From Roseateles sp. SL47 (GTDB lineage: Bacteria > Pseudomonadota > Gammaproteobacteria > Burkholderiales > Burkholderiaceae_C), in contig NZ_CP113068.1 in the NCBI RefSeq assembly GCF_026625885.1, positions 3,968,001-4,032,000 of the forward strand: DNA of 64,000 bases, written 5' to 3'. The position numbers were made by a program, and so were the translations under genes. Below, in pieces: positions 52,311-59,820 of this stretch. Under the pieces are notes generated by a model, which did not search any database, was not told the origin of the DNA, and saw only the letters and a list, made by a program, of their open reading frames with translations. Position 1 is the first letter of the stretch; each line of letters begins with the position of its first letter.

Positions 52311-53348
52311 ATGAAACTGACCTCCCTGCAGGGTGCGTGCGCGGCGGTGGTTCTCGCGCTGTGTGGATGCACCTCCACGCCGCCGGCACCACCGCCTGTG
52401 TCGCCCGTCCTTCCCGATCAGGCTCCGCTGCCCGGCCAGGTCCTGGCCCGGAATGAACGCCTGATGATCTATGTGCCCGCTGGCGGCGATTCGCTGCGCG
52501 GCCTGGCCGCCCGACTGCTGGGCAGCGAAGACAACGACTGGCAGATCAGCGAAGCCAATGGCGGGCTGAGCAAGCTCGAGCCTGGCCAGCCGGTGGTGGT
52601 GCCCTTGAAGCCGCAGAACCCGGTGGGCGTGTGGCCGGGCAGCTACCAGACCGTGCCGGTGCTGTGCTACCACCGCATCGGTTCCGTGGGCGGCAAGATG
52701 GCCGTGTCGTCGGCCAACTTTGCGGCGCAGATGGAATGGCTGGTGAAGAACAACTACCGGGTGTTGAAGCTCGGTCAGCTCGGCCCGTACCTGGACGGTC
52801 AGCAAGCGCTGCCGCCGCGATCGGTGGTCATCACCTTCGACGACGGCTATGAGTCGGTCTATCGGTTTGCGTTTCCAGTGCTCAAGAAGCTGGGGTTGCC
52901 GGCCACGATGTTTGTCTACACCGATTTCCTGGGGGCAGGCGACGCACTGACCTGGCCGCAGTTGCAGGAGATGTCGGCGTCGGGACTGATGGACATCCAG
53001 TCGCACTCCAAAACCCATCGCAACCTGATCGAGCGTACGGCCGGCGAGACGGATGATCGTTATGCCCGCAACATCGAGCAGGAAGTGGTGTTTCCGCGGG
53101 ACATGCTGGAAAAGCGCCTCAACACCCCGGTGCGGCATTTCGCCTATCCGTATGGGGATGCAAACGAGCTGGTGCTGGACCAACTGACACGGCAGAAGTT
53201 CAATCTGGCAGTCACGGTGAATCCCGGTGGCAATGCATTCTTTGCACAAGCGTTGATGTTGCGTCGCACCATGATTTTTGGTGATCACGACCTGGAGGCC
53301 TTCAAGGCGCGGTTGCAGACCAGCCGCAAGATCGGGGGCGCGCCATGA
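52311..53348 (+). CDS. Lipoprotein with NodB-type polysaccharide deacetylase domain
   Basis: Lipoprotein of 345 aa: leader VVLALCGC with the lipid-carrying Cys20. A LysM-like segment follows (about 45-105: GDSLRGLAARLLGSEDNDWQ). The NodB deacetylase fold has the metal/catalytic residues Asp177 and Asp178 in TFDDGY, His232 and His236 in HSKTH, and the later motif RHFAYPYGDANE. Such enzymes remove N-acetyl groups from peptidoglycan or other aminosugar polymers. It begins 11 bases after the ppkA stop codon and overlaps the following lipoprotein gene, so it belongs to the T6SS operon. A role in local cell-wall editing is inferred. PolySaccharide deacetylases are not core T6SS parts. Confidence 0.88.
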   Translation: MKLTSLQGACAAVVLALCGCTSTPPAPPPVSPVLPDQAPLPGQVLARNERLMIYVPAGGDSLRGLAARLLGSEDNDWQISEANGGLSKLEPGQPVVVPLKPQNPVGVWPGSYQTVPVLCYHRIGSVGGKMAVSSANFAAQMEWLVKNNYRVLKLGQLGPYLDGQQALPPRSVVITFDDGYESVYRFAFPVLKKLGLPATMFVYTDFLGAGDALTWPQLQEMSASGLMDIQSHSKTHRNLIERTAGETDDRYARNIEQEVVFPRDMLEKRLNTPVRHFAYPYGDANELVLDQLTRQKFNLAVTVNPGGNAFFAQALMLRRTMIFGDHDLEAFKARLQTSRKIGGAP

Positions 53349-54520
53349 GCATGGCGATGGCGATGGCGATGGCGATGAGGCGTGCCGGTCTGCCGGTGCT
53401 GCTGGCCGGCGCAGTGCTGCTCACGGCATGTACCACCACGACCACGGTCAGCGAGCGTGCGCCGGACGCACCCCCTTCCGTGCCGCGCGGGCCGGTGGGC
53501 GAGTTTGAACTGGCGCAATTCCAGCGGGCCAAGGATCTGGAGCAGAAGGGGCAGTGGGCGGAGGCAGCCTGGGCCTGGGAGGTGCTCACGGTGCTGCGTC
53601 CGCAGGAGCCGTCCTACCGAGACCGTCTGGCGGCGGTGCAGGGGCAGATCGATGCGGGGGTGGCGGAGCGGCTGCAGAAGGGGCAGCAGGCGCAGGCCAA
53701 GGGCGACCTGGAGGCAGCGTCGCAGCAATACCTCCTGGCCTTGAGTCTGCAGCCGGACAACACCAAGGCGGCGGACGCGCTTCGCGCCATCGAGAAAGAG
53801 CGCAACAAGCGCAGCTATCTCGGCACGCCGTCGCGCATCACCCTGCGGCGAGGCGTGGAGCCCAAGCCGCTGACGCCGGCGCAGGCCAAGGCGGCTGCGG
53901 CGAAGGAAGCGCGCGAGGCCAAGGAAGCTGCCAAGGCGGCGGAGAAGGCGGAGAAGGCCGAGAAAGCGGAGAAAGCGGCTGCGGCGAAGGTCGCGGCAAA
54001 GAACGCGCCAAAGGACGCTGCAAAGGACGCTGCAAAGGACGCGCCCAAAGATGCGCCCAAAGATGCGGTGACCACGACCGCTGCCAGGAATGCAGCCGGA
54101 GTGGCTGCGGCGTCTTCAACGGCGGCGAGCGGTATTGCGACAGCCTCGGCGGCCGGGAAGGGTGCCAAGGCGGAGGCGGCCACGCCCGCCGACCGCAATG
54201 AGCTGGAGCACATTGCCATGCTGTCCGCCCAGGGCGAAGTGGATGAGGCCATCCACTTGCTGGAGCGGCGTTCGGCGCACGATCGGCGTGATCCTTCCGC
54301 GCGCCGGCTGCTGGCGGACCTCTATGTCCGCAAGGCTGAACGCGTGGCGGGCAACGATCGGGCAGGGGCCATCGGGTGGCTGCAGAAGTGCCTGAAGATC
54401 GACGAGAAGCATCCCCGCGCCCTGGCGTTGATGCGGCAGTGGATTGATGCGGCGGCATCCCCAGGTGCGGGGGGTGCCACGGTGACGGCAGCCAGCACTT
54501 CGGCCAAGCCGCTGCGCTGA
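53345..54520 (+). CDS. Repeat-rich TPR-like lipoprotein of the T6SS operon
   Basis: Lipoprotein of 391 aa. Its start is unusual: six in-frame ATG codons alternate with GCG (MSMAMAMAMAM), then RRAGLPVLLAGAVLLTAC with the lipobox Cys. TPR-like helices follow (FQRAKDLEQKGQWAEAAWAW, QAQAKGDLEAASQQYLLALS) at about 50-140. A long Ala/Lys/Glu low-complexity stretch (about 175-245, repeats of AEKAEK and KDAAKDA) separates them from a second helical repeat domain (DEAIHLLERRSAHDRRDPSA, GAIGWLQKCLKIDEKHPRAL). The start codon overlaps the deacetylase stop (ATGA). Likely an outer-membrane or periplasmic scaffold; its function is unknown. A terminator follows. Confidence 0.85.
   Translation: MSMAMAMAMAMRRAGLPVLLAGAVLLTACTTTTTVSERAPDAPPSVPRGPVGEFELAQFQRAKDLEQKGQWAEAAWAWEVLTVLRPQEPSYRDRLAAVQGQIDAGVAERLQKGQQAQAKGDLEAASQQYLLALSLQPDNTKAADALRAIEKERNKRSYLGTPSRITLRRGVEPKPLTPAQAKAAAAKEAREAKEAAKAAEKAEKAEKAEKAAAAKVAAKNAPKDAAKDAAKDAPKDAPKDAVTTTAARNAAGVAAASSTAASGIATASAAGKGAKAEAATPADRNELEHIAMLSAQGEVDEAIHLLERRSAHDRRDPSARRLLADLYVRKAERVAGNDRAGAIGWLQKCLKIDEKHPRALALMRQWIDAAASPGAGGATVTAASTSAKPLR
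53351..53374 (+). repeat. (ATGGCG)x4 microsatellite at a start codon
   Basis: Four perfect ATGGCG units follow ATGAGC and precede a further ATG, giving six in-frame potential initiation codons. Gain or loss of a unit keeps frame. Confidence 0.95.
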
Positions 54521-54540
54521 AGACGATGTCCCATCGCTTC

Positions 54541-54572
54541 GTCAGCCCCAAGGGAAGGGGCTGACGGGTTTT
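54541..54572 (+). terminator. Terminator ending the vgrG-ppkA side of the locus
   Basis: GTCAGCCCC (54541-54549) and GGGGCTGAC (54557-54565), a perfect 9-bp stem with 7-base loop, followed by GGGTTTT. It lies 20 bases after the lipoprotein stop codon. Confidence 0.9.
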
Positions 54573-54582
54573 GCGCGCGCCT

Positions 54583-54870
54583 GGGAAGGCGTGAGGCACC
54601 AGGCATTCACTCCTGGCCCAGTGCCGGAGTCGCAGGCCGAGATCGAGATCACTCGCCAACGAATGCCTGCCTCATCCAGCCACTGCTTGCGCAGGACCGG
54701 TCTGACCGGCTCGCACCAGGGCTGCATCCACCGCCAGTTCGCCGGACCGCAGGCCGTGCGAGGTGAGATGCACACACAGCACGTGGTGGTCCGTGTCCAG
54801 GGCAGGATTCAAGAATCCTTGCACGGCATGCTCTTGGGCACCAAAGCGCTATTGCGCCCGGCCCGCCATG
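54583..54870 (-). pseudogene. Decayed peptidase C13 (legumain/caspase-like) family gene fragment
   Basis: Read on the minus strand, one frame gives LDTDHHVLCVHLTSHGLRSG followed by ELAVDAALVRAG and soon a stop; a neighbouring frame then gives RKQWLDEAGIRWRVISISAC and DSG. These two pieces match, in order, the His region (TSHG) and Cys region (GIRWRVVVVSACYSG) of bacterial C13 peptidase-family proteins. A frameshift lies between them, around 54700, and both ends are missing, including the region before LDTD. The piece is caught between two terminators and overlaps no promoter, so it is a relic. The family call rests on motif memory and should be checked by search. Confidence 0.55.
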
Positions 54871-54905
54871 AAAAACACCCCGGAGACTTGCATCTGCGGG
54901 GTGTT
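54871..54905 (-). terminator. Terminator of the LysM lipoprotein gene
   Basis: On the minus strand AACACCCCG (54905-54897) pairs with CGGGGTGTT (54882-54874), followed by TTT(TT). It lies 36 bases after the stop codon of the LysM gene. Confidence 0.85.
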
Positions 54906-54941
54906 CTGCGGGGCGTCCGTTCTGTGTCGGTGGCACCCGTC

Positions 54942-55910
54942 TTATTTCAGCTGGTCGACCTTGGCCTTCAAGGCCACGGCCTTTTGACGCTCCAGCTTGG
55001 CCACTTCATTGCCGGGGTCCAGTTCCAGCACGTTGTCCCAAGCCTTGATCGAACCGGCCAGGTCCTGCTTGGCGAAGGCCGTACGGGCGGCCAGCGTGTA
55101 GCGGTCGGTCAGCTTCTTGCGGACTGTCTCCACCTTGGCCTGGGCGCCCGGCTGGTCCATCGAGGCCGCACGCTTGTATTCGTCCAGCGCGCGGTCCAGG
55201 CGGTTGCTACGTTCCCAGGCTTCGCCGTTACGCATGGCCTTTTCGCCAGCGCTCAGTTCCGGCGCCGGGGCGGGCGCGGGTGCAGCGGCCGGAGCCGGTG
55301 AGGGGGCCGGGGTGGCGGCAGGCTGCGGCGCCGGGGCCGGTGTGTTGCGGCCACGTCCTGGCGCCGGCTGCGGATCCAGCGAGCCCGGGGGCGGCGCCTT
55401 GCCCGGGATACGCAGCACCTGGCCACCCGCCACGCGGGCCGGCACCTTGATGTCGTTGTAACGGGCGAGGAGGTAGAACGAATAGATGTCGCCCATGAAC
55501 CGCCCCGCAATGCGAGACAGCGTGTCGTTGGGCCGCACGGTGTAGGACCAGGACTCCTTGCCCAGCATCTGGACCGGGTCGCCGGTGATCTGCCGCATCA
55601 GGCTGTTGGCCAGCTTGTTGGCATTGTCCACCGCCAGGGCGCGCTGGATTTCAGCACGGGCCTGATCTTCCTGGCCGGCTTCCAGCATGTCGACGGCCGA
55701 CATGGCCATCTTCTGGGCCTGGGCCTGCTGTGCAGGCGTGGCAGGGGGCGGAGGGGGGGGCTCAGGCGGGGGCGCCACCGGTGCAGAAGCAGCGGACGCA
55801 GCAGGCTCCGGCGCTGGCACGTGGCGCTTTTCAGGCGTGACACAGCCGGCCAGCAACGCAGCCAGGACGCAGGGAGCAACAGCACGAAGAGAATACTTGG
55901 GCATCGGCAT
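54942..55910 (-). CDS. LysM/TPR lipoprotein of the T6SS locus
   Basis: Lipoprotein of 322 aa from ATG 55910 (ATG 55904 is equally possible; the frame extends to 55952). The leader PCVLAALLAGC gives the lipidated Cys, followed by a Pro/Ala-rich stretch, a TPR-like segment (MLEAGQEDQARAEIQRALAV), and a LysM domain (about 118-175: YTVRPNDTLSRIAGRFMGDI ... LRIPGK), which binds peptidoglycan glycan chains. A Pro/Ala-rich linker and a TPR-like C-terminal domain end the protein (IKAWDNVLELDPGNEVAKLE). It is divergent from tagH and ends at its own terminator. Proteins of this layout recur in T6SS loci of Burkholderiales; a wall-anchoring role is inferred. Confidence 0.88.
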   Translation of the reverse strand: MPMPKYSLRAVAPCVLAALLAGCVTPEKRHVPAPEPAASAASAPVAPPPEPPPPPPATPAQQAQAQKMAMSAVDMLEAGQEDQARAEIQRALAVDNANKLANSLMRQITGDPVQMLGKESWSYTVRPNDTLSRIAGRFMGDIYSFYLLARYNDIKVPARVAGGQVLRIPGKAPPPGSLDPQPAPGRGRNTPAPAPQPAATPAPSPAPAAAPAPAPAPELSAGEKAMRNGEAWERSNRLDRALDEYKRAASMDQPGAQAKVETVRKKLTDRYTLAARTAFAKQDLAGSIKAWDNVLELDPGNEVAKLERQKAVALKAKVDQLK

Positions 55911-55962
55911 CGCTAGGGAAAACAGGCTGCGGCAGTATGACGCCTGCCGCAATGGACAGAAG

Positions 55963-55978
55963 GTGACTTTCGTTCATT
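55963..55978 (+). promoter_or_regulatory. Shared T6SS upstream element, tagH copy
   Basis: GTGACTTTCGTTCATT lies in the 160-base gap between the divergent LysM and tagH genes, oriented towards tagH and 108 bases before its ATG. It matches the ppkA copy at 14 of 16 positions. Confidence 0.5.
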
Positions 55979-56070
55979 GAAGCATGGCCGCAGACCAGTA
56001 AACATGCGAGGGCCGCCAACTATTTCGCAAAGACGCGTTTGGCGACCCAGGATCGATCAAAGGCAGCAAC

Positions 56071-58005
56071 ATGACCCTCACCCTGCGCGCAGTGTCGCTG
56101 AACGACCTGCCCCTGACGCAGCCAATTACCGCACAGTTTGGGCCGCAGGGGGGCACGATTGGCCGTGCCGACAGCAACACCATGGCGCTTCCCGACCCGG
56201 AACGCCATATCTCCCGGCAACAGGCGGAAATCCGCGCCACGCCCGGCGGTTACCTGATCTTCAACACCGGCAGCGCCAATCCGATCACCGTGGCCGGCCA
56301 ACCTCTGGCCCAGGGGCAGAGCGTGCCGTTGCGGGACCGCGACGAGATCCGCGTGGGGGGCTATCTGCTGGAAGTCTCCGAAAGCGCCGCAGAAGACACC
56401 GCTGTCTCGCAGGCGCCCCTGGCGCAGCCCACGGCCGCCAGCGCATCCACGGTCCTGCCTCCCGCACCCGCACGGCCGGCATCGGCGTCTAGTGACCCGT
56501 TTGGCGATCTGCTGGGGAGTGGCAGCGGCAGTCGCAGCACGAGTGGCGGCAGCGCCGGCAACCCGTTTGCCGACCTGCTGGGCACCCCACCGCCGCCGCC
56601 GTCCCGGTCCGCCTTCGGTCAGACCCACCGGACCGCCCCGGTTCCCCCGGCCGCACCGCCCGTGGCTTTGCTGCCGGACGATTTCGATCCGTTTGCCCCG
56701 CCTCCTGCCCCTGCGGTGCTTGCACCCGCAGCCCGGGCGGGCCAGGATTTCGGCGGTCTGGGGAGTCCGCTCCCGGCCCCGCCGCCGGTCAGCCGTCCCC
56801 ATCAGGAGCTGTCGGGTGGCGGCGCTTTTGCCGATCTGATCCCCGCCTCCGGGAATGCCCCCAGCTCCTTGGACGATATGTTTGGCCTCAAGCCAGGCGG
56901 CAACAGCGCCGGGGATCCGCTGGCGGGTTTCATGGCCGAAGCCACCAAGGGTCTGCGCGACAGCGGCGATGACGGCCTGTCCACCGATCCGATGTCGCTG
57001 TTTGGCGCCCCGGCGCCCAAGCCGTCGCATTCCGAGCCCGTCACGCCCGCCTTGCCGGACCACACGTCCGCCCTGAACAGCGCCTTCCGGCCGCCCGAGG
57101 TGCGTCCACCGGCTCATCGGCCTGAGCCCACGGCAGCCGCTCGGGCCCCGGCCGTGACACCGGTCGCGCCGACGCTGGCGCCTACCGCACCGACGCTTGC
57201 ACCGACGCTGGCGCCGCCCATCCCGACCGCCTCTGCGGACGTTGGCGCCCAGGACCGCTTTGCGCCCGCCGTCCCGCACGACGCCGCCACCCCGATGTTC
57301 ATGGACTCGGAGGCCGGCGGCCTGATTTCCCCGCCACCGGCACCTCGCCCCGCCCGTCCCAACCCCGGGGCGGCCGCGCCGCGCGCCGCCGGGGCATCGG
57401 CGGACACCGCCGCCCTCTGGCAGGCCTTCAGTGAAGGTGCCGGCATCCGCTTTGAACCCACCCAGGGCCTGACACCGGAGCTGATGTGCAACATCGGCCA
57501 ACTGCTGCGGTCATCGGTGGACGGCACCTTGCAGATGATGGCCGTCCGCGCCGCCACCAAGCACGAACTGCGGGCGCAGGTCACCGTCATCCGCTCCCGG
57601 GACAACAATCCCCTGAAGTTCTCGCCGGATGCACAGTCGGCGCTGGAGCAACTGTTGCAGCCGCCGGTGCGCGGTTTCCTGCCAGGCCCGGCCGCGATGT
57701 CGGACGCCATGCATGACCTGGTGGGTCACACCATCGGTACCATGGCAGGGACCCGGGCCGCGCTGGAAGGCGTGCTGGGCCGTTTCAAGCCGGAAATGCT
57801 GGAGTCCAAGCTCACCAGCCGGTCCATGCTGGACAGCGTGCTGACGCTCAACCGCAAGGCCAAGCTCTGGGAGCTGTACCTGCAGCATTTCGAAGCGATC
57901 CGTGAGGAGGCCCAGGAGGACTTCCACAACCTGTTCGGCAAGGCCTTCCTGGAGGCCTATGAAGAGCAGCTCGAACGCCTGAATCAACGCAAGACCGCGG
58001 CCTGA
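56071..58005 (+). CDS. tagH: T6SS FHA-domain protein TagH (Fha)
   Basis: Phosphothreonine-sensing scaffold of 644 aa that, when phosphorylated by PpkA, promotes assembly. The N-terminal FHA domain (about 1-100) has GGTIGRADSNTMALPDPERH, ISRQQAEIRATPGGYLIFNT and DRDEIRVGGYLLEV; the Arg, Ser and His of the phospho-peptide pocket are present. Residues 110-450 are a Pro/Ala-rich disordered region, and the C-terminal 180 residues form the TagH domain: LWQAFSEGAGIRFEPTQGLT, LRSSVDGTLQMMAVRAATKH, PLKFSPDAQSALEQLLQPPV and EDFHNLFGKAFLEAYEEQLE. Followed after 27 bases by pppA. Confidence 0.93.
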   Translation: MTLTLRAVSLNDLPLTQPITAQFGPQGGTIGRADSNTMALPDPERHISRQQAEIRATPGGYLIFNTGSANPITVAGQPLAQGQSVPLRDRDEIRVGGYLLEVSESAAEDTAVSQAPLAQPTAASASTVLPPAPARPASASSDPFGDLLGSGSGSRSTSGGSAGNPFADLLGTPPPPPSRSAFGQTHRTAPVPPAAPPVALLPDDFDPFAPPPAPAVLAPAARAGQDFGGLGSPLPAPPPVSRPHQELSGGGAFADLIPASGNAPSSLDDMFGLKPGGNSAGDPLAGFMAEATKGLRDSGDDGLSTDPMSLFGAPAPKPSHSEPVTPALPDHTSALNSAFRPPEVRPPAHRPEPTAAARAPAVTPVAPTLAPTAPTLAPTLAPPIPTASADVGAQDRFAPAVPHDAATPMFMDSEAGGLISPPPAPRPARPNPGAAAPRAAGASADTAALWQAFSEGAGIRFEPTQGLTPELMCNIGQLLRSSVDGTLQMMAVRAATKHELRAQVTVIRSRDNNPLKFSPDAQSALEQLLQPPVRGFLPGPAAMSDAMHDLVGHTIGTMAGTRAALEGVLGRFKPEMLESKLTSRSMLDSVLTLNRKAKLWELYLQHFEAIREEAQEDFHNLFGKAFLEAYEEQLERLNQRKTAA

Positions 58006-58032
58006 CGGGAATCCGGTCCACTACACGACACC

Positions 58033-58959
58033 ATGCTCAAGATCCGCGTCGCGGCCTGTAGCGAAATCGGCCAGCGCACCACCAATGAGGATGCGGTGGT
58101 CGCCCATGAAAACGGCCCTGGCTGGTATGCCGTCCTGTGCGACGGTGCCGGCGGCCACCGCAACGGCGCGGAAGCCGCGCGGCGTGCCGTCTACCGCATG
58201 CAGCATGCGCTGGGCGATGCCACCTTGCCTTGGCGCCCTGAGCTGCTGACCGGGGCGGTCATCGCGGCCCATGAGGATGTGCGCCGAGGCATCGAGGAAA
58301 GCGGCCGCGCCCGCATGCACACCACGCTGGTGGCCCTGTGCGTGGATGCGCAGCGCAACTTCGCCATGTGGACCCATGTGGGCGATTCACGCCTGTACCG
58401 GCTGCGTAATGGCCGGGTGGACCGGGTGACCAACGACGACAGCGTGGTGCAGCGGCTGATCGACGCAGGCCTCATCACACCGGCACAGGCCGAGGACCAT
58501 CCGCACAAGAACCATCTGGTGGCGGCGCTGGGCATTGACGATGAGCTGGAGCCTCACACCACAGGTGCGGAGCCACTGGAAGACGGAGACGTGTTCCTGC
58601 TGTGCAGCGACGGTTGGTGGGGCAGTGCGGGCGAAGTGTCGATTCCCGACACCCTGCGTCTGGCGCAGAACCCGCAGGACTGGCTGCTGGCCATGCGCGC
58701 GGAAATTGAAGCGCGGGCGTTGCCCAACCAGGACAACTTCAGTGCGATTGCCGTGTGGGTGGGAGACCGACAGACGGCGCCCGTGATGAATGCCGATGAT
58801 GACGATACCGTCACGGCGGTCACGCCGGTGCGTCCGTCCGAAGAGGCCTACGGGTCAACGCCCTCCGGGGCGCCAGCTGCATCTGTGTCGACCACTGGCC
58901 CGCAGGGCAATGATGGGGACGATGAGGACGACGAGACCACGCGGCGCATGCCGCTGTGA
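58033..58959 (+). CDS. pppA: T6SS PP2C-type phosphatase PppA
   Basis: Metal-dependent Ser/Thr phosphatase that reverses the action of PpkA on the FHA protein. The 308-aa protein has PP2C motifs: EIGQRTTNEDAVV, AVLCDGAGGHRNGAEAARRA, HTTLVALCVDAQRNFAMWTH-type strand followed by VGDSRLYRLRNG, LLCSDGWWGS and NQDNFSAIAVWVG. The metal-binding Asp residues are in NEDA, CDGAGGH, CSDG and NQDN. The C-terminal 60 residues are acidic, low-complexity and probably disordered. It ends the rightward transcription unit and converges with tagF. Confidence 0.93.
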   Translation: MLKIRVAACSEIGQRTTNEDAVVAHENGPGWYAVLCDGAGGHRNGAEAARRAVYRMQHALGDATLPWRPELLTGAVIAAHEDVRRGIEESGRARMHTTLVALCVDAQRNFAMWTHVGDSRLYRLRNGRVDRVTNDDSVVQRLIDAGLITPAQAEDHPHKNHLVAALGIDDELEPHTTGAEPLEDGDVFLLCSDGWWGSAGEVSIPDTLRLAQNPQDWLLAMRAEIEARALPNQDNFSAIAVWVGDRQTAPVMNADDDDTVTAVTPVRPSEEAYGSTPSGAPAASVSTTGPQGNDGDDEDDETTRRMPL

Positions 58960-59073
58960 GGGAGTCGCTCCTTGGGAGTCCCTCATCCGCCTGGCATGCG
59001 ACTGGGCTGAAACCGGTTGGAGCCGGGCCGCAACCTGGCGTCAAGGGGGCATTAAGGGGGCATCAGGCCGCCA

Positions 59074-59820
59074 TCACCCAGCGGCCTGCGTGAGCAGCTT
59101 CCCGAACACCTGCGCGCCGGGCAGCCCGGGGCCCCACTGAAACTGCGGCATCACCGGCGCCGCCGTGAGATCCGTTCGATCCGCCCGGTGTGACCAGATC
59201 GTGCATCCGGCCAGCCGCTCCATCAGCTCCCCGGCGGCGAGCATCGCCAATCCGGAGGGCAGGGACGTGCTGGGCGGGCTGAAGGTCTGCCAGCGGTTGG
59301 CGGCATCCGGCAGCGGAATGGCGGCCGCCGCACTGGCCGGGAAGGCCGGCGCGGAGCTCAGGCGCTGCTCGAAGGACTCCAGCGTGGCGGCATCTTCCAG
59401 CGTATGCACGGCGGCCTGCGCCAGCACGGCATACCAGCGTTCCAGATGGTCCAGCCCGGCGCGGTCCACCGGCGGATCGGTGCGCTGCTGCGCAATCACC
59501 AGCGGAAAGTAGCGCCCGACGTTGTCGCAACTGGGCATGAGCACACCAAACCACCACTTCATGTCCACCACGCCCGGCGCCCATGCAAAACGCAGGACCG
59601 GGGCGGTGAGGTAGAGATCCAGCCAGTGGGACCCGAGCGCCAGCGGCAGGTCGCGCATCAGCTCGGACAGCCACGGGTCGCAGTGGCGCACCCAATGCGG
59701 TGGCAGGCGCCGCTGGGCAAAATCGCCCAAGGGCGCGATTTTTCCGTACCAGCCTGGCGTCAGTTCGTTGCCGGTGGCGTCGCTGCCCGATGCGGTCGAA
59801 GTGGAAGCCATGGGGGACAT
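59074..59820 (-). CDS. tagF: T6SS-associated protein TagF
   Basis: Post-translational repressor of T6SS assembly in known systems, acting with the phosphorylation pathway and TssM. The protein of 248 aa has the family start PGWYGKIAPLGDFAQRRLPP, then VRHCDPWLSELMRDLPLALG, LYLTAPVLRFAWAPG and CDNVGRYFPLVIAQQ. I chose ATG 59820, whose A is shared with the tssM stop codon (TGATG); a GTG at 59823 and an ATG at 59808 are alternatives. It follows tssL and tssM on the minus strand and closes that operon. Confidence 0.92.
   Translation of the reverse strand: MSPMASTSTASGSDATGNELTPGWYGKIAPLGDFAQRRLPPHWVRHCDPWLSELMRDLPLALGSHWLDLYLTAPVLRFAWAPGVVDMKWWFGVLMPSCDNVGRYFPLVIAQQRTDPPVDRAGLDHLERWYAVLAQAAVHTLEDAATLESFEQRLSSAPAFPASAAAAIPLPDAANRWQTFSPPSTSLPSGLAMLAAGELMERLAGCTIWSHRADRTDLTAAPVMPQFQWGPGLPGAQVFGKLLTQAAG

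Noticed and set aside
58957..58987. Terminator after pppA (TGAGGGA...TCCCTCA)
   Set aside because: Stem is 7 bp with a long imperfect loop and there is no T tract; not strong enough to annotate.
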